Both the position numbers and the translations under genes were made by a program. The notes beneath the pieces are model-generated. The model was not told the origin of the DNA, did not search any database, and saw only the letters and a list, made by a program, of their open reading frames with translations. From contig NZ_VTOM01000005.1 in NCBI RefSeq assembly GCF_009765365.1, positions 240,481 to 304,480 on the forward strand: DNA of 64,000 bases. The letters are read 5' to 3'. Position 1 is the stretch's first letter. Each line of letters opens with the position of its first letter. The stretch is from Antarcticirhabdus aurantiaca (GTDB taxonomy: Bacteria > Pseudomonadota > Alphaproteobacteria > Rhizobiales > Rhizobiaceae). Shown here in pieces: positions 55,517 to 64,000 of this stretch.

Positions 55517-56218
55517 CTACAGGAGGCTCGTCAGGCGGTGGGTGCGCGGGTGGACCATGCGCACGGCGGTGACGGGACGCGCGACGAGCCAGGTGCGGCG
55601 CTCGCCGACGAGGACCGGCGCGTTCGGCTCGACGGCGAGGTGGCGCGCCTCCTCGGCGCTCGGCAGGTCGGCGAAGAAGGTGAACTCGCCGCGCGAGAAG
55701 GGGGCCGAGCCGACCAGCCACTCGTTCGGTCCGTGGGTCTCGAAGTCCTGTTCCAGCACCCGCGGGGCGGCGGCCGGATTGATGAGGCGGTCCTCGAACT
55801 GGTAGGGCCGCCCGCCCGCGAGGTGCAGGCAGGCGAGATGCAGCACCGTTTCGCCCGCGGGGACGTCGAAGCGTGCCGCGTCCTCGGCCGTCGCCGGCCG
55901 CTCGGTGCGCGAGATCAGCCGGTAGCCGTAGGCCGCGCCAGACGCGCGGATCTCCTCGGCGACGAGGGGAATGGCGAAGCGCGCCTCGCGGGGCGGGTGC
56001 ATCGAGACGCGGGTGCCGACCTTCCGCTTGCGCTCGATGAGGCCGGCGCGGGCGAGTTCCTGCAACGCCCTGTTGACGGTCGCGCGGGCCGCGCCGAATT
56101 CGGCGGCGAGCGCTTCCTCGCCCGGGATGAGGCTGCCGGGCTTCCAGGCCCGCTCCCCGATGCGCCGGGCGATCTCGTCCTTGATCGCGCGGAAGGAGGA
56201 GCGGGCGGGCGGCTTCAT
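55517..56218 (-). CDS. hutC: Histidine utilization repressor HutC (GntR family)
   Basis: A 233-aa GntR/HutC-type repressor. The winged helix is at residues 8-70 (FRAIKDEIARRIGERAWKPG, LAAEFGAARATVNRALQELA) and the UTRA ligand domain follows. HutC proteins bind urocanate, which releases DNA. Its ATG overlaps the hutF stop, so hutF and hutC form one operon. Two matching operators in the window lie before the transporter and between hutF and hutI. Confidence 0.92.
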   Translation of the reverse strand: MKPPARSSFRAIKDEIARRIGERAWKPGSLIPGEEALAAEFGAARATVNRALQELARAGLIERKRKVGTRVSMHPPREARFAIPLVAEEIRASGAAYGYRLISRTERPATAEDAARFDVPAGETVLHLACLHLAGGRPYQFEDRLINPAAAPRVLEQDFETHGPNEWLVGSAPFSRGEFTFFADLPSAEEARHLAVEPNAPVLVGERRTWLVARPVTAVRMVHPRTHRLTSLL

Positions 56219-57576
56219 AGGCGGGGCAGGATCTTCTCGAAGGCGGCGCGGTAGCGGGACTCGATCGCCTCGCGCCGGACATGGGTGCCACCGCACACGA
56301 CGTGCCGGCCGGCGGACCAGACCTCCCTAACCGCCCGGCCGTCACCCGTGAAGAGCCAGCCGTCGAGGACGCCGTCGCCCTGTCCGTTGCCGGCGAAGCG
56401 AGCGGGATCGAGCCCGACGAGGTCGGCGAAGGCGCCCGGCCGAATCGCGCCGCTCTCGCGCCCCAGCGCCTGCGCGCCCCCGGCGAGCGCGCCGTCGTAG
56501 AGCCGCCGGCCGACCGAGCCGCCGGGCTCGGCGAGAACCGCGCGGCCGCGATGGCGCAGGCGCTGCGAATATTCCAGCTGGCGCAGCTCCTCGGCGGCCG
56601 AGATGCGGATGTTGGAGTCCGAGCCGACGCCGAAGCGCCCGCCGGCGTCGAGGAAGCGCACCCCCTCGAAGATGCCGTCGCCGAGATTGGCCTCGGTGAC
56701 CGGGCAGAGCCCGGCGACGGCACCCGAACGCGCCAGCCGGTCCGTCTCGGTCTCCGTCATGTGCGTCGCGTGGATCAGGCACCAGCGCGGGGAAAGGTCG
56801 CAATGGTCGAGGAGCCAGTCGACGGGGCGCATGCCCGTCGCCGCCTCGACTTCGGCGATCTCGGCCTCCTGCTCGGCGGCGTGGATGTGGAAGGGGAGGT
56901 CGGGCAGGGCGCGCTCCAGCGCGGCGATGTCGGCCGCCGGCACGGCCCGCAGCGAATGCGGCGCGAGGCCGAAGCGCGCGTCGGGCCCGAGCCGCGGCAG
57001 CAGCGTCCGCGCGCCCTCGGCGAGCTTCAGGAAGCGGTCGAGGTCGTTGCCGAAGCGCTTCTGCCCCCCAGTGAGCGGGCGGCCGTCGAGCCCGCCCTGG
57101 CGGTAGTGGACGGGCAGGAGCGTCAGCCCGATGCCGCTCTCCGCCGCGGCCGAGACGACGCGCGAGGAAAGTTCCGCGAGGTCGTCGTAGGGCGCGCCGT
57201 CCGGCCCGTGATGGAGGTAGTGGAACTCGGCGACCGATCCGAAGCCCGCCTCCAGCATCTCCGCGAAGGCGAAGGCGGCGATGGCCTCGACGTCGTCCGG
57301 CGTCAGCACGTCGAGAAAGCGGTACATCAGCTCGCGCCAGGTCCAGAAGCTGTCGCGCCCGGCCGGGCTGCGCCGCTCCGTCAGCCCCGCCATGGCGCGC
57401 TGGAAGGTGTGGCTGTGGAGGTTGGACGGCGCCGGCAGGAGCACCGGCACGTGGATGTCGGCTGCGCCCGCCTGGCCGTCCGCCACGGTGGCGATCCGCC
57501 CGTCGGCGCCGATCTCCAGGATGACGCGGGACGCCCAGCCGCTCGGAAGCAGGGCCTGATCGGCCGAAACGCGCAT
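56215..57576 (-). CDS. hutF: Formimidoylglutamate deiminase
   Basis: Converts N-formimino-L-glutamate to N-formyl-L-glutamate and ammonia, the fourth step of the five-step hut pathway. The 453-aa amidohydrolase has [20 protein letters not shown] with the metal-binding His pair, a second His-rich segment at [10 protein letters not shown] and [17 protein letters not shown] is 7 nt before the ATG. It runs divergent from hutI across a HutC-type operator. Confidence 0.94.
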   Translation of the reverse strand: MRVSADQALLPSGWASRVILEIGADGRIATVADGQAGAADIHVPVLLPAPSNLHSHTFQRAMAGLTERRSPAGRDSFWTWRELMYRFLDVLTPDDVEAIAAFAFAEMLEAGFGSVAEFHYLHHGPDGAPYDDLAELSSRVVSAAAESGIGLTLLPVHYRQGGLDGRPLTGGQKRFGNDLDRFLKLAEGARTLLPRLGPDARFGLAPHSLRAVPAADIAALERALPDLPFHIHAAEQEAEIAEVEAATGMRPVDWLLDHCDLSPRWCLIHATHMTETETDRLARSGAVAGLCPVTEANLGDGIFEGVRFLDAGGRFGVGSDSNIRISAAEELRQLEYSQRLRHRGRAVLAEPGGSVGRRLYDGALAGGAQALGRESGAIRPGAFADLVGLDPARFAGNGQGDGVLDGWLFTGDGRAVREVWSAGRHVVCGGTHVRREAIESRYRAAFEKILPRL

Positions 57577-57590
57577 GGCTCGTTCCTCGG

Positions 57591-57619
57591 TTGACAGCCT
57601 ATTTGTCTATACATAACCT
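57591..57619. promoter_or_regulatory. hutF-hutI control region with HutC-type operator and promoter
   Basis: TTTGTCTATACATAAC (57602-57617) contains GTCTATAC, fitting GT-N-TA-N-AC. For hutI a TTGACA (57591-57596) stands 17 nt before TAACCT (57614-57619), so the operator would cover the spacer and -10. The operator also lies 25 nt before the hutF ATG and could repress both directions. Confidence 0.72.
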
Positions 57620-57660
57620 CGTTGCCGGTCGACGAACAAGCGCGAAAGGCGGGCGCCGCG

Positions 57661-58869
57661 ATGACCCGGCAGGTGTGGACGGAGCTGACCCTCGCGACGA
57701 TGCGCCCCGGCGGCGCGCCTTACGGCCTCGTGCCGGAGGCCGCCGTCGCCGCCGAGGACGGGCGCATCGCCTATGCCGGCCCGGCCGCCGAGCTGCCGGA
57801 GGCCTGGCGGGACGCGCCGGCCGAAACCTTGGGCGGGCGCCTCGTCACGCCCGCGCTGATCGACTGCCACACCCACCTCGTCTTCGGGGGAAACCGCGCC
57901 CGCGAGTTCGAGATGCGGCTCCAGGGCGCGAGCTACGAGGAGATCGCCCGGGCCGGCGGCGGCATCCTGTCGAGCGTGCGCGACACGCGCGCCGCGAGCG
58001 AGGATGCGCTGGTCGAGAGCGCCCGGCCGCGCCTGCGGGCGCTGCGCGCCGAGGGCGTCGCGACGATCGAGATCAAGTCCGGCTACGGCCTGACGGTGGC
58101 GGACGAGCTGAAGATGCTGCGTGCCGCCCGCCGTCTCGGCCGGGAGGAGGGCGTGCGCGTCCTGACGAGCTGGCTCGCCGCCCACGCCGTGCCGCCGGAG
58201 TTCAAGGGCCGGCCCGGCGACTACCTCGACGCGGTCGTGCTGCCGGGCATGGAGGCGGGCGCGGCCGAAGGATTGATCGACGCCGTCGACGGCTTCTGCG
58301 AGGGGATCGCCTTCCAGCCCGACGAGATCGCCCGCGTCTTCGACCATGCAAGACGCCTCGGCCTGCCGGTGAAGCTCCATGCCGAGCAGCTCTCCGACCT
58401 CGGCGGCGCAGCGCTCGCGGCCGGGTACGGCGCGCTCTCGGCCGACCACCTGGAGCATCTGAGCGAAAACGGCGCGCGGGCCATGGCCGCGGCCGGCACC
58501 GTCGCGGTGCTCCTGCCCGGCGCCTACTACGCGCTGCGCGAGACGGTGGCGCCGCCGGTCGCGCTGCTGCGGGACGCAGGCGTCCCCATGGCCCTTGCCA
58601 CCGACTGCAATCCCGGCACCTCGCCGCTGACCTCGCTGCTCCTCGCCATGAACATGGGCGCGACGCTGTTCCGCCTGACGCCGGAGGAAGCGCTGGCCGG
58701 CGTCACCCGCGAGGCGGCCCGCGCGCTCGGCCTCTCGGGCGAGATCGGCACGATCGAGGCGGGAAAGCGCGCCGAGCTCGCCGTCTGGGACGTCGCCCAC
58801 CCGGCCGAGCTGTCCTACCGCATCGGCTTCAATCCGCTCCACCGCCTGATCGCGAGCCCCGCCCCATGA
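57661..58869 (+). CDS. hutI: Imidazolonepropionase
   Basis: Hydrolyses 4-imidazolone-5-propionate to N-formiminoglutamate. The 402-aa amidohydrolase has [14 protein letters not shown] with the metal-binding [20 protein letters not shown] and [13 protein letters not shown] 57661 gives the usual length; a TTG at 57622 would add 13 residues. Its stop overlaps the hutH ATG. Confidence 0.94.
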   Translation: MTRQVWTELTLATMRPGGAPYGLVPEAAVAAEDGRIAYAGPAAELPEAWRDAPAETLGGRLVTPALIDCHTHLVFGGNRAREFEMRLQGASYEEIARAGGGILSSVRDTRAASEDALVESARPRLRALRAEGVATIEIKSGYGLTVADELKMLRAARRLGREEGVRVLTSWLAAHAVPPEFKGRPGDYLDAVVLPGMEAGAAEGLIDAVDGFCEGIAFQPDEIARVFDHARRLGLPVKLHAEQLSDLGGAALAAGYGALSADHLEHLSENGARAMAAAGTVAVLLPGAYYALRETVAPPVALLRDAGVPMALATDCNPGTSPLTSLLLAMNMGATLFRLTPEEALAGVTREAARALGLSGEIGTIEAGKRAELAVWDVAHPAELSYRIGFNPLHRLIASPAP

Positions 58870-60407
58870 CGATCACCCTCGCACCCGGTTCCGTCGACCT
58901 CGCGACGCTGGAGCGCATCTATCGCGGGCAGGAGCCGGTGCGGCTCGACGCGTCCTGCGGTTCCGCGATCGCGGCGGGTGCCACGCGCATCGCCGCCATC
59001 GCCGGCGGCGACGAGCCGGTCTACGGCATCAACACCGGCTTCGGGAAGCTCGCCTCGATCCGCATCGCTGCGGGCGATGTCGCGACCCTCCAGCGCAACC
59101 TCATCCTGTCGCATTGCTGCGGCCTGGGAGCGGCGCTTCCGGCCGGCGTCGTGCGCCTCGTGATGGCGCTGAAACTCCTGTCGCTCGGCCGCGGGGCCTC
59201 GGGCGTGCGCCTCGACCTCGTCCGGCTCATCGAGGCGATGATCGAGCGCGGCGTCCTGCCGGTCATCCCCGAAAAGGGCTCGGTCGGCGCGTCCGGCGAC
59301 CTCGCGCCGCTCGCCCACATGGCGGCGGTAATGATGGGGGAGGGGGAGGCGACCCTCGCCGGCGAGCGCCTGACCGGCGCCGAGGCCCTCGCCAGGGCGG
59401 GGCTGGAGCCGGTGGTGCTCGCGGCCAAGGAAGGGCTCGCCCTCATCAACGGCACGCAGGTCTCGACGGCGCTGGCGCTCGCCGGCCTCTTCGCCGCGCA
59501 CCGGGCGCTTCGCACCGCGCTCGTCACCGGCGCGCTGTCGACGGACGCGGCAATGGGCTCCTCCGCGCCCTTCCACGCCGAGATCCACGCGCTGCGCGGC
59601 CATCGCGGCCAGATCGACGCGGGCGCCGCCTTGCGCGCGCTGCTCGACGGCTCGGCGATCCGCGCGAGCCACGTCACCGGCGACGAGCGCGTGCAGGACC
59701 CCTACTGCATCCGCTGCCAGCCGCAGGTCGGCGGCGCCTGCCTCGACATCCTGCGCCAGGCGGGTGCGACGTTGGAGATCGAGGCCAACGCCGTCACCGA
59801 CAACCCGCTGGTCCTGTCCGACGGCACGGTGGTGTCGGGCGGCAACTTCCACGCCGAGCCCGTCGCCTTCGCCGCCGACACGATTGCGCTGGCGATCTGC
59901 GAGATCGGCGCGATCGCCCAGCGCCGCGTCGCGCTCCTCGTCGACCCCGCGCTCTCCTTCGGCCTGCCGGCCTTTCTCGCGCCCAAGCCCGGCCTCAACT
60001 CCGGCCTGATGATCGCCGAGGTCACCTCCGCCGCCTTGATGAGCGAGAACAAGCAGATGGCCCATCCGGCATCGGTCGATTCGACGCCGACCTCGGCCAA
60101 CCAGGAGGACCACGTATCCATGGCCTGCCACGGCGCGCGCCGCCTGACGCCGATGGCCGAGAATCTCTTCGGCATTCTCGGCATCGAGGCGCTGGCCGCG
60201 GCCCAGGGCGTCGAGCTGCGCGGACCGCTGGAAACCAGCCCCGAGCTGAAGCGCGCGCTCGCCGCGATCCGCGCGGCCGTGCCGAGCCTCGGGCCCGACC
60301 GCTATCTTGCCGGCGACCTCCAGACCGCGGCCACGCTCGCCGCTTCGGGTGCCATCGAGGCGAGCGTCTCCCCCGGCATTCTGCCCGACCTCGGGGATGC
60401 GCGATGA
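58866..60407 (+). CDS. hutH: Histidine ammonia-lyase
   Basis: Eliminates ammonia from histidine to give urocanate. The 513-aa protein has the MIO-forming triad Ala142-Ser143-Gly144 in [14 protein letters not shown], at the same number as the Pseudomonas enzyme, and [10 protein letters not shown] around residue 53. It is coupled by 4-nt overlaps to hutI and hutG. Confidence 0.96.
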   Translation: MTITLAPGSVDLATLERIYRGQEPVRLDASCGSAIAAGATRIAAIAGGDEPVYGINTGFGKLASIRIAAGDVATLQRNLILSHCCGLGAALPAGVVRLVMALKLLSLGRGASGVRLDLVRLIEAMIERGVLPVIPEKGSVGASGDLAPLAHMAAVMMGEGEATLAGERLTGAEALARAGLEPVVLAAKEGLALINGTQVSTALALAGLFAAHRALRTALVTGALSTDAAMGSSAPFHAEIHALRGHRGQIDAGAALRALLDGSAIRASHVTGDERVQDPYCIRCQPQVGGACLDILRQAGATLEIEANAVTDNPLVLSDGTVVSGGNFHAEPVAFAADTIALAICEIGAIAQRRVALLVDPALSFGLPAFLAPKPGLNSGLMIAEVTSAALMSENKQMAHPASVDSTPTSANQEDHVSMACHGARRLTPMAENLFGILGIEALAAAQGVELRGPLETSPELKRALAAIRAAVPSLGPDRYLAGDLQTAATLAASGAIEASVSPGILPDLGDAR

Positions 60408-61213
60408 GCGTCGTCGAAACTGTTCCGGGCGACTCGCCCGTCATCCTCGCCTTTCCCCATACGGGAACCGAGCTGCCGCCGGACGTCGCCGCGCGGCTGA
60501 ACGCCAACGGCCGGATGCTCGCCGACACCGATTGGCACGTCGAGCGGCTCTATGACGGCCTCCTGCCGGGTGCCACGACGGTGCGCGCGGTCGTTCATCG
60601 CTACGTCGTCGACGCCAACCGCGACCCCGCTGGCGCGAGCCTCTATCCCGGCCAGAACACCACCGGCCTCGCGCCTCTGACCGACTTCGACGGCCAGCCG
60701 ATCTGGAGCCCCGGCGAGGAACCGGACGAGGCCGAGGTCGCCGAGCGCGTCGCGCGCTTCCACGCGCCCTATCACGCGGCGCTCGCCGCCGAGATCGACC
60801 GGGTGAGGGGCATCCACGGCCACTCGGTCGTCTTCGACTGCCACTCGATCCGCTCGCGCATCCCCTTCCTGTTCGAGGGCACGCTGCCCGACTTCAACAT
60901 CGGCACGGATGGTGGGCGCACCTGCGCGCCCGCCATCGAGGCCGCCGCCGTCGAGACCTGCCGGGCCGCCGATGGCTACACGAGCGTCCTCAACGGCCGC
61001 TTCCGCGGCGGCTGGACGACGCGCCATTACGGGCGTCCCGAAACGGGCGTCCACGCGATCCAGATGGAACTGGCGCAAGGCACCCATCTCGCCGCCGAGG
61101 CGCCGCCCTTCGCCTATGACGCGGCGAAGGCGGACCGGCTGCGCGCCGTCCTCGGCCCGCTCCTCGCCCGCGTCGAGCGGGCCGCCTTCGCCCTCAAGGA
61201 ACCCAGCCGATGA
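60404..61213 (+). CDS. hutG: N-formylglutamate deformylase
   Basis: Last step of the five-step hut pathway, giving glutamate and formate. The 269-aa protein has [46 protein letters not shown] and [12 protein letters not shown], the FGase family motifs. Its presence with HutF, and the lack of a formiminoglutamase, fixes the pathway branch. 4-nt overlaps with hutH and hutU. Confidence 0.94.
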   Translation: MSVVETVPGDSPVILAFPHTGTELPPDVAARLNANGRMLADTDWHVERLYDGLLPGATTVRAVVHRYVVDANRDPAGASLYPGQNTTGLAPLTDFDGQPIWSPGEEPDEAEVAERVARFHAPYHAALAAEIDRVRGIHGHSVVFDCHSIRSRIPFLFEGTLPDFNIGTDGGRTCAPAIEAAAVETCRAADGYTSVLNGRFRGGWTTRHYGRPETGVHAIQMELAQGTHLAAEAPPFAYDAAKADRLRAVLGPLLARVERAAFALKEPSR

Positions 61214-62883
61214 GCCAGTCCCGCCACAACATCCGCGAGATCCGCGCGCCCCGCGGGCCCGAACTCTCGGCGAAGAGCTGGGCCACCGAGGCGCCGCTGC
61301 GGATGCTGATGAACAATCTCGACCCGGACGTCGCCGAGAACCCGAACGAGCTCGTCGTCTATGGCGGCATCGGCCGAGCGGCGCGCACCTGGGACGACTT
61401 CGACCGCATCGTCGCGAGCCTGCGCGCCCTCGAAGGCGACGAGACGCTGCTCGTCCAGTCCGGCAAGCCCGTCGGCGTCTTCCGCACGCACAAAGACGCC
61501 CCGCGCGTCCTGATCGCCAACTCCAACCTCGTCCCGCGCTGGGCGACCTGGGACCACTTCAACGAGCTCGACCGCAAGGGCCTCGCCATGTACGGCCAGA
61601 TGACGGCCGGCTCCTGGATCTACATCGGCACGCAAGGGATCGTTCAGGGCACCTACGAGACCTTCGTCGAGGCCGGCCGCCAGCACTATGGCGGCAGCCT
61701 GAGGGGCAAGTGGATCCTCACCGCCGGGCTCGGCGGCATGGGTGGGGCGCAGCCGCTCGCCGCCGTCATGGCCGGCGCCTCCTGCCTCGCGATCGAGTGC
61801 AACCCGGATTCGATCGCCTTCCGCCTGCGCACCCGCTACCTCGACGAAAAGGCCGAAACGCTGGACGAGGCGCTGGCCATGATCGAGCGCTGGACGGCGG
61901 CCGGCGAGGCAAAGTCCGTCGGCCTCCTCGGCAACGCGGCCGAGATCCTGCCCGAGATGGTGAAGCGCGGCGTGCGGCCCGACATGGTCACCGACCAGAC
62001 CTCGGCCCACGACCCCGTCAACGGCTACCTTCCCGCCGGCTGGACCCTTGGCGCGTGGCGCGGGAAGCGCGAGAGCGATCCGAAGGCGGTGGAGCAGGCG
62101 GCCCGCGCCTCGATGCGAACCCACGTCGAGGCCATGCTCGCCTTTCACCGGGCAGGCGTGCCGACGCTCGACTACGGCAACAACATCCGCCAGGTCGCCA
62201 AGGACGCGGGGCTGGAGGACGCCTTCGCCTTTCCCGGCTTCGTGCCGGCCTATATCCGCCCGCTCTTCTGCCGCGGCATCGGTCCCTTCCGCTGGGCGGC
62301 GCTCTCCGGCGATCCGGAGGACATCTACAAGACCGACGCCAAGGTGAGGGAGCTTCTCCCCGACAACCACCACCTCCACCGCTGGCTCGACATGGCGCGC
62401 GAGCGCATCGCCTTCCAGGGCCTGCCGGCGCGCATCTGCTGGGTGGGGCTCGGCGACCGCCACCGGCTCGGCCTCGCCTTCAACGAGATGGTGCGGACCG
62501 GCGAGATCAAGGCGCCGGTCGTCATCGGCCGCGACCATCTCGATTCCGGCTCCGTCGCCTCGCCCAACCGCGAGACCGAAGCCATGCGCGACGGCTCGGA
62601 CGCCGTGTCCGACTGGCCGCTCCTCAACGCGCTCCTCAACACCGCCTCGGGCGCCACCTGGGTCTCGCTCCATCACGGCGGCGGCGTCGGCATGGGCTAT
62701 TCGCAGCACGCCGGCATGGTGATCTGCGCCGACGGCACCGAGGAGGCGGCGCGGCGCCTGGAGCGTGTCTTGTGGAACGATCCCGCCACCGGCGTCATGC
62801 GCCACGCCGACGCCGGCTACGACGAGGCCCTCGACTGCGCGCGCGAGAAGGGCCTGCGCCTGCCCGCCATCCTCGGCAACTGA
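61210..62883 (+). CDS. hutU: Urocanate hydratase
   Basis: NAD-dependent hydration of urocanate to imidazolonepropionate. The 557-aa protein matches the family length. It has [33 protein letters not shown] and [15 protein letters not shown] with Cys410, the conserved active-site cysteine at its usual number. It ends the hutI-hutH-hutG-hutU operon and is convergent with the sirtuin gene. Confidence 0.96.
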   Translation: MSQSRHNIREIRAPRGPELSAKSWATEAPLRMLMNNLDPDVAENPNELVVYGGIGRAARTWDDFDRIVASLRALEGDETLLVQSGKPVGVFRTHKDAPRVLIANSNLVPRWATWDHFNELDRKGLAMYGQMTAGSWIYIGTQGIVQGTYETFVEAGRQHYGGSLRGKWILTAGLGGMGGAQPLAAVMAGASCLAIECNPDSIAFRLRTRYLDEKAETLDEALAMIERWTAAGEAKSVGLLGNAAEILPEMVKRGVRPDMVTDQTSAHDPVNGYLPAGWTLGAWRGKRESDPKAVEQAARASMRTHVEAMLAFHRAGVPTLDYGNNIRQVAKDAGLEDAFAFPGFVPAYIRPLFCRGIGPFRWAALSGDPEDIYKTDAKVRELLPDNHHLHRWLDMARERIAFQGLPARICWVGLGDRHRLGLAFNEMVRTGEIKAPVVIGRDHLDSGSVASPNRETEAMRDGSDAVSDWPLLNALLNTASGATWVSLHHGGGVGMGYSQHAGMVICADGTEEAARRLERVLWNDPATGVMRHADAGYDEALDCAREKGLRLPAILGN

Positions 62884-62902
62884 GGCCGTCTCGGGTCTCG
62901 GC

Positions 62903-63613
62903 TCAGGCTCGGCGGAGGATCTCGTCGACGAAGGCGGGCACGGCTTCGCTCGCCGGGCCGTAGCGCCGTTCGTCGAAGAGAAAGGCGTTGTCGGAGGGCT
63001 CGAGGTTGATCTCGCAGGTCGCGATCCCCGCATCGCGCGCCAGCGAGACGTATCCCGCCGCCGGGTAGACCGAACCGGACGTGCCGATCGCGACGAAGAG
63101 GTCAGCGCGAAGAAGCTCGTCCTCGATGCGCTCCATCTCGAGCGGCATCTCGCCGAACCAGACGACGTGCGGCCGCAGCGTCCCGATCTCGCCGCAGGCG
63201 AGACACACGGAATGAGGCCCGAGGTCGCCGCGCTCCGGCGCGACCGTCCCGCAGCGGGTGCAGCGCGACTTCAGGAGTTCGCCGTGCATGTGGATGACGT
63301 CGGACGAGCCCGCCCGCTCGTGGAGGTCGTCGATGTTCTGCGTGACGAGGACGAGCCGTCCGCCGTGCGCGGCGAACTCGCGTTCCAGCCGTGCCAGCGC
63401 CGCGTGGGCCGCGTTCGGCTCGGCCTCGACGAGGTTGCGCCGCCGGGCGTTGTAGAAGGCCTGAACCGTGTCGGGATCGGCTGCGAAGGCCTCCGGCGTC
63501 GCGAGCTTCATCGGATCGAACCGCGCCCAGATTCCGGTGCCCGCCTTGTCCCGAAACGTGCCGAGACCACTCTCGGCGGATACGCCCGCCCCCGTCAGAA
63601 CGAAAATCCGCAT
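62903..63613 (-). CDS. cobB: NAD-dependent protein deacylase (class III sirtuin)
   Basis: Removes acyl groups from lysine using NAD. The 236-aa sirtuin has LTGAGVSAESGLGTFRD, TQNIDDLHERAG, HMHGELLKSRC and the zinc cysteines CTRC and CLAC. The FYNARRR segment near residue 52 carries the Tyr/Arg pair linked to desuccinylase activity in class III sirtuins. Start ATG 63613; the upstream frame is not conserved. Confidence 0.94.
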   Translation of the reverse strand: MRIFVLTGAGVSAESGLGTFRDKAGTGIWARFDPMKLATPEAFAADPDTVQAFYNARRRNLVEAEPNAAHAALARLEREFAAHGGRLVLVTQNIDDLHERAGSSDVIHMHGELLKSRCTRCGTVAPERGDLGPHSVCLACGEIGTLRPHVVWFGEMPLEMERIEDELLRADLFVAIGTSGSVYPAAGYVSLARDAGIATCEINLEPSDNAFLFDERRYGPASEAVPAFVDEILRRA

Positions 63614-63851
63614 CCTGCCCGCTTCTCCGCCGGTCGGCGCTCGCGCCCGCTGCCGCATATCGTGTTCCGCCTCACCCTATCGCAGGTCGTGACGCACGCC
63701 CCCTCCTGGATCGGAGCAGGGGCAACGAACGGCGCGAGCCATCCTTCGCTCCACGGAGCGATGCCCATCCGCATCGCGCCGGCTCACCTTGCGCGGAGCT
63801 GCGCGATGAAGGGTTGACGCCACCCCGGAAATCGGGGAAAGAGCGCGCGTC

Positions 63852-63926
<75 letters not shown>

Positions 63927-64000
63927 TTTTCCTCAATCCTTTCATGCTGTTAGCGGTAGGTCCGGCTCAGGCCGATCTGACAGGTGACAGTTTCGATGAC

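Noticed and set aside
40188..63613. Functional system of the macrodomain protein and sirtuin through O-acetyl-ADP-ribose
   Set aside because: The chemistry is compatible, but the genes are over 20 kb apart and share no visible regulation.

Overview
The window is about 64 kb of GC-rich chromosome from an alphaproteobacterium. It most likely belongs to the Hyphomicrobiales (Rhizobiales). The evidence is a ChvE/GguA/GguB sugar transporter, the CarD, FdxA, Suv3-like helicase and RpoH neighbourhood, a short-form HisG with HisZ, proteobacterial/plant-type GshA, and two promoter-like sequences matching the alphaproteobacterial general-stress sigma factor (EcfG). An Aurantimonadaceae-like genome would fit, but genus cannot be fixed from this sequence. 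I found no insertion sequence, prophage or CRISPR array, so most of the window reads as core chromosome.

Region 1 (1-10.5 kb, + strand) is a sugar-acid operon. It encodes an aldose 1-dehydrogenase, mutarotase, IlvD-type sugar-acid dehydratase, lactonase, KDGal kinase and KDPGal aldolase. Together these make an oxidative De Ley-Doudoroff galactose (and probably partial L-arabinose) route. The ABC importer chvE-gguA-gguB follows. Most junctions are 4-nt start/stop overlaps. The leader before chvE and the chvE-gguA gap hold strong inverted repeats.

Region 2 (10.6-23.5 kb) holds a class II photolyase, a paired palindromic repeat, kdsA, an LhgO-like FAD oxidoreductase, a LysR regulator, then the minus-strand series rpoH, carD, fdxA, S4 protein and Suv3-like helicase, and an M20 amidohydrolase. 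rpoH carries a textbook EcfG-type promoter.

Region 3 (23.6-40.7 kb) is mixed housekeeping: a D,D-carboxypeptidase coupled to a COG0523 GTPase, DUF924, a GNAT protein, an acyl-CoA synthetase coupled to xseA, a LysR/DUF1127 divergent pair, a CorC-like CBS protein, a DUF937-like protein, gshA, rsmE, an SDR, a small stress-type protein with its own EcfG-type promoter, a PAP2 membrane protein and a macrodomain protein.

Region 4 (40.8-49.3 kb) is a glycolate oxidase operon, glcD-E-F, interleaved with a Uma2-type nuclease-like gene and a DUF433/DUF5615 toxin-antitoxin-like pair. Two tandem L,D-transpeptidases, a small Cys-containing protein and tag follow.

Region 5 (49.4-64 kb) puts histidine metabolism together: hisS-hisZ-hisG for charging and biosynthesis, then a NitT/TauT-type ABC transporter, hutC-hutF, and hutI-H-G-U. 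Identical-core HutC-type operators lie before the transporter and between hutF and hutI, tying the transporter to histidine/urocanate catabolism. The transporter ATPase gene appears frameshifted near its 3' end. A sirtuin gene and tRNA-Thr(GGT) close the window.
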